A program made the translations under genes and the position numbers. The notes under the pieces were generated by a model. It was not told the origin of the DNA, did no database searches, and was given only the letters and a program-made list of their open reading frames with translations. Below are positions 1 to 5,352 of a DNA stretch of 5,352 nt, in pieces (positions within the stretch are counted from its first letter, which is position 1; the number at the start of each line of letters is the position of its first letter). Source of the stretch: an uncultured Phascolarctobacterium sp. (lineage in GTDB: Bacteria > Bacillota > Negativicutes > Acidaminococcales > Acidaminococcaceae); the NCBI GenBank assembly GCA_946002345.1, contig CAMFZA010000136.1, forward strand, positions 1 through 5,352, read 5' to 3'.

Positions 1-494
1 GTGTAATTTTTTAGCATATGCTCGCTTTCCCCGTTCAAATCAGCCTGATCCACCTTTATCTCCCCTTGTACTAAATAGCATTCAGCGGGCAGCTTATCCC
101 CAGCCTCCAGAATGACTGCATCGCCAACTACAACCTCTTCCACAGGAATGCTAGTGGGCTCATCATCACGCCACACCTTACAGCTACTGCGACTGGCTTC
201 TTCCTGTAAGCTTTGAAAGGCATTTTCATTACTATATTCCGACCAGGTGGATACTATGACAGCTAGTAATATGGCTATCAAAATTCCCATTGTTTCCACC
301 CAATCTGCCTGCCCCATATAGGCAAAGAGCATATTAATGGCCAGTGCTACCAACAATACTCTAATCATGGGGTCCTGCATATTTTCCCAGAGCTTGCTTG
401 CAAAGCCTTGTCGCTTCGGCCTGGTTAATATGTTGCGGCCATAAAGCTTTTTGCTAACTGCTACTTCCTGTGTCTTTAGTCCGTATTTTTCCAT
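1..494 (-). CDS. Cation-transporting P-type ATPase (Ca2+/Mn2+ exporter type), N-terminal part
   Basis: This is the first 164 residues of a P-type ATPase; the rest lies beyond the left edge. Residues 1-40 match the cation-ATPase N-terminal domain (GLKTQEV, then YGRN). Two hydrophobic segments follow, at about 44-60 and 67-83, as expected for M1 and M2. The actuator domain begins near residue 88 and shows the VVVGDAVILEAGDKLPAE signature at about 121-137. The phosphatase loop reads LNGES at 153-157, where most family members have TGES; the essential Glu is kept. The ATG at 494 follows an AAAGGAGG ribosome binding site with good spacing. The phosphorylation motif DKTGT and the ion-binding helices are outside the window, so the ion cannot be read directly. 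The yybP-ykoY riboswitch upstream favours manganese or calcium export across the cytoplasmic membrane. Family is very likely; substrate is inference. Confidence 0.93.
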   Translation of the reverse strand, partial: MEKYGLKTQEVAVSKKLYGRNILTRPKRQGFASKLWENMQDPMIRVLLVALAINMLFAYMGQADWVETMGILIAILLAVIVSTWSEYSNENAFQSLQEEASRSSCKVWRDDEPTSIPVEEVVVGDAVILEAGDKLPAECYLVQGEIKVDQADLNGESEHMLKNY

Positions 495-501
495 TATAAT
501 G

Positions 502-508
502 CCTCCTT
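502..508 (-). promoter_or_regulatory. Ribosome binding site of the P-type ATPase gene
   Basis: On the minus strand AAGGAGG lies seven bases before the ATG at 494 and fixes the start codon. It is downstream of the riboswitch terminator, so control appears to act on transcription rather than by masking this site. Confidence 0.8.
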
Positions 509-527
509 TCAGCATTACCTGGCTAAA

Positions 528-579
528 TAAAAAAGGCGAGGCAATGCTGCAAAAAATATATTTGCAACAAAGTCTCGCC
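528..579 (-). terminator. Riboswitch-controlled intrinsic terminator before the P-type ATPase
   Basis: On the minus strand GGCGAG (579-574) pairs with CTCGCC (540-535). Inside it, TGTTGCAAA pairs with TTTGCAGCA with one G-T wobble, and an internal loop separates the two helices. Six Ts follow immediately (534-529). The 5' arm is also the 3' conserved strand of the riboswitch aptamer, so aptamer folding and terminator folding exclude each other. When the aptamer is unoccupied, transcription should stop here, before the ATPase start codon. It would also serve as the only terminator for the upstream YbjN-domain gene, since no other hairpin with a T-run lies between them. Confidence 0.85.
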
Positions 580-678
580 ATTTACTCACATTACCGGACC
601 AAAACCTGTGCTCGGTCGTACTGACGGCAATGCAAACACGGCAGCCATATAGCTTCCGTGCCAGCTACTCCCTTTATC
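566..678 (-). promoter_or_regulatory. yybP-ykoY family (manganese) riboswitch aptamer
   Basis: Both hallmark blocks of this family are present on the minus strand: a 5' block AAAGGGAGTAGC (675-664) and a 3' block GGCGAGACTTT (579-569), which close a basal helix GATAAAG/CTTTGTT containing wobble pairs. Between them lie a hairpin CACGG-A-AGC / GCT-G-CCGTG (660-637) and a second helix CATTGCCG / CGGTAATG (632-625 with 596-589) capped by GACC/GGTC. The family senses Mn2+ and in characterised members acts as an ON switch for Mn exporters, including P-type ATPases. Here the 3' block doubles as the left arm of a terminator, which fits that ON mechanism. Ligand and direction of control are inferred from the family; the sequence and fold are seen directly. 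Confidence 0.88.
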
Positions 679-690
679 TGTCTTGATGAA

Positions 691-1125
691 TTAGTTGGAC
701 CAAACGGTCTTCATCAGCTTGGGATATTCTTCATTCAGATGCTTCAAAACAACATCAATTACTGCATGCACCAACTCGGGCATAAACTCCTCGTCAGTGG
801 TGGGAATGCAGCTTTCAATAACGATATCACCATTTTCGTTAGCATAATATTTGAAAACCTTGTAGTTTTCGTTCAAGCTGTTCATGTGTTCCATAACCGC
901 AGCCTTGTTGGATTCCTTCACCAGGCCTGCACCAACGCGCACCTGCAGCATTACATAAATGCTATCATCAATTACCAGCATGGTGGGTAGATTTTGACCG
1001 CCTACCTCCATAGCGCTACGATAAACCACCGGATGCATATCCCCATCAATTTCCTGCATTTGGAAAACGTTGATATTTCTTTCATTAATAAAATTGGTAA
1101 ATTTTGTTGCCTTAAGATTCATCAT
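691..1125 (-). CDS. YbjN-domain protein of unknown function
   Basis: This encodes a small soluble protein of 144 residues without signal peptide or membrane segment. The pattern of the second half, about residues 84-138, resembles the YbjN fold (MNSLNENYKVFKYYANENG, then acidic strand IVIESCIPTT and the amphipathic helix MPELVHAVIDVVLKHL). YbjN-like domains resemble type III secretion chaperones; their role is poorly known, and the E. coli name-giver affects stress and motility phenotypes. No enzyme motif is visible. Two consecutive ATG codons occur at 1125 and 1122. The GAGAGG ribosome binding site is only four bases from the first but seven from the second, so the protein may truly start one residue later. 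It has its own promoter-like sequence upstream, and its 3' end runs straight into the riboswitch twelve bases past the stop. Domain assignment is by eye and moderately secure. Confidence 0.82.
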   Translation of the reverse strand: MMNLKATKFTNFINERNINVFQMQEIDGDMHPVVYRSAMEVGGQNLPTMLVIDDSIYVMLQVRVGAGLVKESNKAAVMEHMNSLNENYKVFKYYANENGDIVIESCIPTTDEEFMPELVHAVIDVVLKHLNEEYPKLMKTVWSN

Positions 1126-1154
1126 AAGACCTCTCTTTCACTTTGCTTGCTTCT

Positions 1155-1183
1155 ATTATACACTATCCAATTGTTTTTTCACA
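1155..1183 (-). promoter_or_regulatory. Putative sigma-A promoter of the YbjN-domain gene
   Basis: On the minus strand a perfect TATAAT (1160-1155) is preceded, with a 17-base spacer, by TGTGAA (1183-1178), a poor -35 element. The start codon is about 30 bases downstream of the -10 box, leaving a short leader with the ribosome binding site. The -10 box is convincing; the -35 is weak. Confidence 0.55.
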
Positions 1184-1224
1184 GAGTAAATACTTACTAA
1201 AGCGTGAATTAAAAGTAACTTTTC

Positions 1225-1252
1225 CTTGCTTTTACAATCTGCTAAAAGCAAG
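1225..1252 (-). terminator. Possible terminator hairpin after fprA
   Basis: A perfect 10-bp inverted repeat, CTTGCTTTTA / TAAAAGCAAG with an 8-base loop, lies 21 bases after the fprA stop codon. The bases following it on the minus strand are GAAAAGTTACTTTTAATT, which is not a clean T-run, so termination efficiency is doubtful. The position between two genes makes a terminator the likeliest role. Confidence 0.5.
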
Positions 1253-1273
1253 CGATAGCTCTACTTAGCCTTT

Positions 1274-2479
1274 TTAGTCAGCGCAGTGACTTTCGTCATG
1301 CTCTTCCTCTAACAGGCTCTGGGCGAAGTCAAAGCCAAACTGCTCAGCAGACTCCAGATTATTTGGTTGAGGCGTCCATTTGCAGGTAAAGCCCGGCAAA
1401 ATATCCTTGCTAAATTTACCAAGCATTTCTTCCATATCCTTTTGAGCACCACCAGCCCAGCCAAAGGTACCAAAGGCAGCAGTTTTTTTGCCAGTGGGTG
1501 CCAAGCCCTTAAGATAGGTCAGGAAGGAGCCCATACTGGGCATCATGCTGCTATTTAAGGTAGGAGAACCAACCAATAGTCCGGAGCAGGTAAATACCTC
1601 AGCAGCAACAGTACTATTTGTCGTAGCACTCAGCTTGAAAACCTTTACCTCCACGCCAGCCTTTTGAATACCTCTTGCAATAGCACGCGCCAGCTTTTCA
1701 CTACCGCCCCACATGCTGTCATAAGCAATAACAATACTACCATCGCACACACCTTGACCCCATTTGCTGTAGCATTCTACGATCTTAGCGATATTTTTAC
1801 GCCATACTACGCCATGGCTAGGTGCAATCATTTGAATATCCAAGCCGCCCACCTTAGCAATAGCTTTGCCAATTAGCTTAGCATAGGGCCACAGGATATT
1901 AGCAAAATATTTGCGTGCCTCATAGAAAAGATCAGCCTCATCCACCTGGTCATCATAACGCTTGCTGGTAGCATAATGCTGGCCAAAGGCGTCATTGGAG
2001 AAAAGGATTTTATCCTCTACACTGTACGTAGACATGCTATCAGGCCAGTGCAGCATGGTCATCATGGCAAAAGCAAGATTACGCTTACCAATGTTCAACG
2101 TAGCACCATCCTTTACTACTTCAAAGTCAAAGATGTCACCATAATGCTGAATGGCCTCGTTTTTGCCAACCATGGATATAATGAACTTGGCGTTGGGACA
2201 AGCCTTTGCCAAAGCAGGCATAGCACCGCTATGGTCAGGCTCCACATGATTAATAATAATATAATCAATGCTTTCCAGAGGAGTTACCTTGCTAATATTG
2301 CTCAAAAGCTCCTCTGCAAAGGGAGCCTTTACTGTATCAATCAAGGTAATTTTTTCATCCATGATCAAGTAGGAATTATAGGTAGCGCCTCTTTCTGTCT
2401 TGTAGCCATGAAAATCACGCACAGCCCAATCCTGGACGCCAACATCGTAAATATTAGGTGCGATTTGTAAAGGTAGCAT
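1274..2479 (-). CDS. fprA: FprA-type flavodiiron protein (O2/NO reductase)
   Basis: This is a complete 401-residue A-type flavoprotein, the usual length for the family. It reduces O2 to water and/or NO to N2O in the cytoplasm of anaerobes, drawing electrons from rubredoxin or an NADH:rubredoxin/F420 partner. Residues 1-245 form the metallo-beta-lactamase-like domain with the full diiron ligand set: H78-x-E80-x-D82-H83, H144 (LHWPDSM), D163 (SNDAFGQH) and H222 (PSHG). Residues 248-390 form the flavodoxin domain, with the FMN phosphate loop YDSMWGGSEKLA at 253-264, GSPTLNSSM at 304-312 and GTFGWAGGA at 337-345. There is no rubredoxin or reductase extension, so it is class A and needs a separate donor. 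The C-terminus ends in a short acidic tail. The ATG at 2479 follows a very strong AAGGAGGA site that overlaps the stop codon of the ABC transporter, which suggests one operon and coupled translation. O2 versus NO preference cannot be told from sequence. Confidence 0.96.
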   Translation of the reverse strand: MLPLQIAPNIYDVGVQDWAVRDFHGYKTERGATYNSYLIMDEKITLIDTVKAPFAEELLSNISKVTPLESIDYIIINHVEPDHSGAMPALAKACPNAKFIISMVGKNEAIQHYGDIFDFEVVKDGATLNIGKRNLAFAMMTMLHWPDSMSTYSVEDKILFSNDAFGQHYATSKRYDDQVDEADLFYEARKYFANILWPYAKLIGKAIAKVGGLDIQMIAPSHGVVWRKNIAKIVECYSKWGQGVCDGSIVIAYDSMWGGSEKLARAIARGIQKAGVEVKVFKLSATTNSTVAAEVFTCSGLLVGSPTLNSSMMPSMGSFLTYLKGLAPTGKKTAAFGTFGWAGGAQKDMEEMLGKFSKDILPGFTCKWTPQPNNLESAEQFGFDFAQSLLEEEHDESHCAD

Positions 2480-2485
2480 AGGTGT

Positions 2486-2494
2486 TCCTCCTTA
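2486..2494 (-). promoter_or_regulatory. fprA ribosome binding site overlapping the upstream stop codon
   Basis: On the minus strand TAAGGAGGA contains the TAA stop of the ABC transporter (2494-2492) and the fprA Shine-Dalgarno sequence, seven bases before the fprA ATG. A ribosome ending the upstream frame would be placed directly on the fprA initiation site. Confidence 0.85.
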
Positions 2495-3778
2495 AAGCTT
2501 TTCTAAATGTACGCTATGTGCGTTTTTATCCAAACGAAGTACCAGCTTGTGAAATTGATTTAAGGTACTACGATGTCCAACACTAACAACAGTGGTATTT
2601 GCTAATCTTTCTGCTAGGAGACGATACATCTCCGCTTCAGTTTCTTCATCAAGGGCAGAGGTTGCTTCATCCAAAAATAGCCAAGCTGGCTCTTGATTAT
2701 GCGCTCGCACAAAAGCCAAGCGTTGCTGTTCACCAACGGATAAAACATGGCTCCAATCAGCAACCACATCTAGCTTATCTACCAAGTAACCTATTCGACA
2801 GATATCTAATAAATATTTTAGTTCTTCGTCACTTAACGCCTTTGTACCGGGATACAGTAAAGCATCTCTTAAAGAACCCAAAGGAATATAGGGCTTCTGA
2901 GGAATGAACATTAACTCTTCTGTCTTGGGCATATTGATCTTTCCTTCTACAAAGGGCCATATGCCTGCAATTGCACGCAGCAGAGTGCTTTTGCCACTAC
3001 CACTGATACCTTTAATCAGTACATTGCTGCCTGGATGCAGCGTAAAACTGATATTACTTAATAGTGGTGAACCATCAGGCAAATTTACCTGCATTTGTTC
3101 TGCGCTGACCGCAGTAGAAGTAGCAAAACGCTCCAAATGAAAACGTTCAGCTCCATCAGAGACCTCCTGCATATGTCTGCCAAAATAAGTCAAACGCATA
3201 ACAACGGCCTGCCATTGTGCTAAGCTGGAGTACATATCTACAAAATAGGATAGCGAATCCTGTACACGCCCAAAGGCACTAGCTACCTGCATCAGGCTAC
3301 CCAAGGTAAATTCCTTGCTCAGATAACGATTCATCGCGGCCACAAATGGAAATATGATAGCAATTTGGCTATAGCCAGAGTTTAGCCAAACAAGCTGCTT
3401 TTGTTTATTAACGAGTTTCCAAAAGTTATCTATTAGCAGCTTAAAGCGCTCCTTAAATACCATTCCTTCCTGGGCCTCGCCTCGATAAAAGGCTACGTTT
3501 TCTGCACTTTCACGCAGGCGAATCATGGCGAAGCGAAAATCTGCCTCGTAGCGTTGTTGGACAAAGTTCAAGCGCACCAGCTTGCGCCCCACCAAATGAG
3601 TTACATATGTACCAGCTATCGAATAGAGCAAGGATGCCCAAAAAAGATAGCCATCGATGGAAATTTTATGCCCCATGAGGGTAAATTCTAGCGGGCCAGA
3701 CATACTGTAAAGAATCACGACAAAAGAAGCAAAGGTACAGAAGGACTTTATAATGCCTACTGTAAAGCCTAAAGTCAT
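2492..3778 (-). CDS. C-terminal fragment of the SbmA/YddA-like ABC transporter (permease remainder plus ATPase)
   Basis: This is 428 residues if counted from the first ATG after the second stop; in-frame family sequence (DNPDQRISEDVRLFVE) continues before that ATG, so it is not a natural start, and no Shine-Dalgarno sequence sits at a useful distance. Residues 1-200 carry the remaining membrane helices with the EADFRFAMIRLRESAENVAFY linker at 78-98. The nucleotide-binding domain is complete: Walker A GISGSGKST at 257-265, Q-loop Q294, signature LSVGEQQR at 346-353, Walker B WLFLDEATSALDE at 366-378 and the switch histidine H402. If translated by reinitiation or read-through it could still hydrolyse ATP. 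It ends in the ribosome binding site of fprA. Confidence 0.65.
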   Translation of the reverse strand: MTLGFTVGIIKSFCTFASFVVILYSMSGPLEFTLMGHKISIDGYLFWASLLYSIAGTYVTHLVGRKLVRLNFVQQRYEADFRFAMIRLRESAENVAFYRGEAQEGMVFKERFKLLIDNFWKLVNKQKQLVWLNSGYSQIAIIFPFVAAMNRYLSKEFTLGSLMQVASAFGRVQDSLSYFVDMYSSLAQWQAVVMRLTYFGRHMQEVSDGAERFHLERFATSTAVSAEQMQVNLPDGSPLLSNISFTLHPGSNVLIKGISGSGKSTLLRAIAGIWPFVEGKINMPKTEELMFIPQKPYIPLGSLRDALLYPGTKALSDEELKYLLDICRIGYLVDKLDVVADWSHVLSVGEQQRLAFVRAHNQEPAWLFLDEATSALDEETEAEMYRLLAERLANTTVVSVGHRSTLNQFHKLVLRLDKNAHSVHLEKL

Positions 3779-3868
3779 TTCTACAAAAAGACGTACATCC
3801 TCTGAAATACGTTGGTCAGGGTTATCTATATCCTAACAAAACATATAAAGAATGTAGTAGCTTTTGTA

Positions 3869-4216
3869 TTACAGCCATGTCACCAAAAAGCGAGCCGTAA
3901 GCCATTTACGCCAATTAATAATTAAGCATTGCTGAAGATAATAGGAATAAACGGCCAAAATTATATAGACTGCCGCTAGGCCGGAGAAAACATATAATTC
4001 ATGAAAAATAGTGTCAGTAGCATAGTTCTGTAAGGCATTATAAAAACGATTATTCCATTGATTCAGCAACACTAACATATAGACAACACCTAATGTTAAG
4101 GCTATGATGCATCCTAGAAGAAAAAACGCTTTTTTCTTTTCCTCAGACTGCCAATAGCTTTTAGTTAGGTACCACACATCTTTAAAAAATTGCTTAGAAA
4201 TCGTAAAATTCTGCAC
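3869..4216 (-). CDS. N-terminal fragment of the SbmA/YddA-like ABC transporter
   Basis: This 115-residue frame starts at GTG and ends at the premature TAA. It holds the amphipathic start (FFKDVWYLTKSYWQSEEKK), membrane helix 1 at about 30-51, the family-typical LNQWNNRFYNALQNY at 51-65, helix 2 at about 74-96, and the RKWLTARFLVTWL connection at 103-115. Alone it would be two membrane helices without an ATPase and is not expected to transport anything. It is best read as the 5' piece of the interrupted gene rather than a separate gene. Confidence 0.6.
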   Translation of the reverse strand: MQNFTISKQFFKDVWYLTKSYWQSEEKKKAFFLLGCIIALTLGVVYMLVLLNQWNNRFYNALQNYATDTIFHELYVFSGLAAVYIILAVYSYYLQQCLIINWRKWLTARFLVTWL

Positions 4217-4257
4217 GAAGAGTCTACTTCCTTTACTAATACTTAGTTTACTTCTTA

Positions 4258-4263
4258 ATTATA
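4258..4263 (-). promoter_or_regulatory. Putative -10 box upstream of the ABC transporter/fprA unit
   Basis: A perfect TATAAT on the minus strand lies about 41 bases before the GTG start, in a very AT-rich stretch. No recognisable -35 element is found at 16-18 bases upstream (TACTAT at 17), so this rests on the -10 box and position only. Confidence 0.4.
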
Positions 4264-4370
4264 CAACATAGAAGACCAAAATAGTAGATTTTCTCTTTCT
4301 TTTCACCTATATTTTTCTTATGCACTCAATTGCTCTATAGTCTACCTCCTTACCTGTCTTATTCAAAGCG

Positions 4371-4402
4371 TAAAAAAGAGCCCACCTCAAGGTGAGCTCT
4401 TT
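4371..4402 (-). terminator. Intrinsic terminator of the decarboxylase beta subunit gene
   Basis: On the minus strand AAAGAGCTCACC pairs with GGTGGGCTCTTT over 12 pairs with one G-T wobble, around a TTGA loop, followed by six Ts (4377-4372). It begins 18 bases past the stop codon. It separates the Na+ pump operon from the ABC transporter unit. The stem is flanked by As on its 5' side, so it may also work for transcription coming from the opposite side. Confidence 0.93.
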
Positions 4403-4420
4403 AATAGCTAAATAATGAAA

Positions 4421-5352
4421 TTATTTAACAGGACCGATCATAGCCAGCATGGTACCAGCAGCTACTGCAGTACCGATAACGCCTGCTACGTTGGGGCCCA
4501 TAGCGTGCATCAGCAGGAAGTTAGCAGGGTTGCATTTTTGACCAACTTTTTGAGATACACGAGCAGCCATAGGAACTGCGGATACGCCTGCAGAACCAAT
4601 CAAGGGGTTGGTTTGGCCGCCATCCAGTTTGCACATCAGGGTACCGAAAATAGCGCCCATTGCAGTACCAGCAATGAATGCTACCAGGCCCAAGCAGATG
4701 ATCAGGATGGTTTGATAGTTCAAGAAGGATTCAGCGGACATGGTGCAGCCAGTACCGGTAGCCAGCATGATGGTTACAATGTTCATCATAGCGTTTTGTG
4801 CGGTATCGGACAGACGATCCAAGCAGCCTGCTTCTTTGAACAGGTTACCAAGCATCAGCATACCAATCAATGCGGTTACGGAAGGTAACAGCAGGGAAAT
4901 GACGATGGTGCACATAATCGGGAAAGCAATTTTCTCGAAATGAGAAACAGGACGCAATTGCTTCATAACAATTTTGCGGTCATGTTCAGTGGTGCACAGC
5001 ATCATGATAGGAGGCTGAATCAAAGGAACCAAAGACATGTAGGAATAAGCAGCTACAGCGATAGCGCCCAACAGCTGGGGAGCCATCTTAGCAGCCAGAT
5101 AAATGGAGGTAGGACCATCGGCACCACCAATGATACCAATAGCAGCAGCCTCTTGAACGGTAAAGCCCAGCAGCATAGCACCCAGCAAAGCGATGAATAC
5201 GCCAGCCTGAGCAGCAGCGCCTAAGAGCAAGGTTTTGGGGTTAGCCAGCAGAGGACCAAAGTCGGTCATTGCGCCTACGCCCAAGAAAATCAGCGGCGGG
5301 AATACTTCGTGGTGAATGCCGTATGCGATTACGGACATAACGCCAGGTTGTT
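4421..5352 (-). CDS. Na+-translocating decarboxylase beta subunit (OadB/GcdB/MmdB family), C-terminal part
   Basis: The frame is open to the right edge, so the protein's N-terminus is missing; 309 residues are visible, and alignment to the Klebsiella OadB numbering suggests roughly 125 are absent. The beta subunit is the membrane carrier that decarboxylates carboxybiotin and exports Na+, in complexes acting on oxaloacetate, methylmalonyl-CoA or glutaconyl-CoA. Counting from the internal Met at 5338, the functional residues known from OadB fall at a constant offset of 129: D74 ([11 protein letters not shown]203), Y100 ([14 protein letters not shown]229), N244, G248 and S253 ([14 protein letters not shown]373, G377, S382) and R260 (R389). 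Many hydrophobic helices are evident. It is the last gene of its transcript, followed by a strong terminator. The substrate depends on the alpha subunit, which lies outside the window, so no symbol is given. Confidence 0.95.
   Translation of the reverse strand, partial: QPGVMSVIAYGIHHEVFPPLIFLGVGAMTDFGPLLANPKTLLLGAAAQAGVFIALLGAMLLGFTVQEAAAIGIIGGADGPTSIYLAAKMAPQLLGAIAVAAYSYMSLVPLIQPPIMMLCTTEHDRKIVMKQLRPVSHFEKIAFPIMCTIVISLLLPSVTALIGMLMLGNLFKEAGCLDRLSDTAQNAMMNIVTIMLATGTGCTMSAESFLNYQTILIICLGLVAFIAGTAMGAIFGTLMCKLDGGQTNPLIGSAGVSAVPMAARVSQKVGQKCNPANFLLMHAMGPNVAGVIGTAVAAGTMLAMIGPVK

Larger units (their letters stand above)
2492..4216 (-). pseudogene. SbmA/BacA/YddA-like ABC transporter (permease-ATPase fusion) broken by two in-frame stops
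   Basis: Read from the GTG at 4216, one uninterrupted frame spans 574 codons, the usual length of this family, except for a TAA at codon 116 (3871-3869) and a TAG at codon 128 (3835-3833). Translating through both gives WL-stop-YKSYYILYMFC-stop-DIDNPDQRISED, which matches without gaps the family stretch between the second membrane helix and the DNPDQRI motif. No frameshift, deletion or insertion is needed, so two point changes explain the break. The family moves peptides, cobalamin, or in eukaryotic ABCD relatives acyl-CoA, across the membrane; this member's substrate is unknown. The rest of the frame looks intact, including every ATPase motif, so the lesion is recent, is read through, or is a sequence error. 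The start has an AAAGGAAG site about ten bases upstream. Confidence 0.8.

Noticed and set aside
700..760. Separate promoter for the riboswitch inside the end of the YbjN gene
   Set aside because: The best candidate, TTGAAG with TATCCC at a 15-base spacer, is too poor and too closely spaced to report as a feature.
658..990. Plus-strand open frame of 110 codons
   Set aside because: It lies antisense to the YbjN-domain gene, has no ribosome binding site and no recognisable domain; it is a shadow frame.
1976..2470. Plus-strand open frame of 164 codons
   Set aside because: It is entirely antisense to the metal-binding domain of fprA, whose diiron ligands are intact; composition and lack of a start signal indicate a shadow.
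3779..3868. Frameshift between the two ABC transporter pieces
   Set aside because: Both pieces and the sequence between them are in the same frame; only two stop codons interrupt it.
3833..3871. Genetic code reassignment or selenocysteine/pyrrolysine insertion at the two stops
   Set aside because: Both TAA and TAG are involved and neither is TGA; the neighbouring complete genes end in TAA, so a genome-wide Gln reassignment of TAA is not supported, and pyrrolysine could explain only the TAG.
4415..4888. Plus-strand open frame of 157 codons rich in His, Gln, Ser and Cys
   Set aside because: It is antisense to the decarboxylase beta subunit, which has all its known functional residues; the odd composition is the mirror of membrane-protein codons.
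1..5352. CRISPR array, tRNA, rRNA, insertion sequence or phage gene
   Set aside because: No repeat-spacer pattern, cloverleaf, transposase motif or terminal inverted repeats flanked by target duplications was visible on either strand.

Overview
The window reads as a chromosomal segment of a low-to-moderate-GC anaerobic Firmicute, most likely in the class Negativicutes. This rests on a biotin-type Na+-translocating decarboxylase beta subunit, an O2/NO-scavenging flavodiiron protein, strong AAGGAGG ribosome binding sites and T-rich intrinsic terminators. The genus cannot be fixed from the sequence alone. Every gene I can support lies on the minus strand, so transcription runs from high to low coordinates. 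Plus-strand open frames are shadows of these genes.

In transcription order, 5352-4421 is the C-terminal three quarters of a Na+ pump decarboxylase beta subunit, cut by the window edge and closed by a textbook terminator at 4402-4371. After about 200 bases holding a promoter-like -10 box and an orphan Shine-Dalgarno sequence, 4216-2492 carries a full-length SbmA/BacA/YddA-like ABC transporter (permease fused to ATPase). Its single reading frame is interrupted by two in-frame stops, TAA at 3871 and TAG at 3835, twelve codons apart. Its own stop codon overlaps the ribosome binding site of the next gene, an fprA flavodiiron protein (2479-1274), so the two look like one transcription unit.

A short intergenic region with a perfect 10-bp hairpin and a TATAAT promoter leads to a small YbjN-domain protein gene (1125-691). 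Twelve bases after its stop codon begins a yybP-ykoY family (manganese-sensing) riboswitch (about 678-566). Its 3' strand overlaps the 5' arm of an intrinsic terminator (579-528). The controlled gene is a cation-exporting P-type ATPase starting at 494 and running off the left edge of the window.

How the genes work together: the riboswitch and ATPase form a self-contained metal-homeostasis module, probably Mn2+ or Ca2+ efflux switched on by Mn2+. The ABC transporter and FprA form a putative operon in which the broken first gene may affect expression of the second. The decarboxylase subunit belongs to a separate upstream energy-metabolism operon. No CRISPR array, tRNA, rRNA, insertion sequence or phage gene was seen, and I found no wholly novel system.
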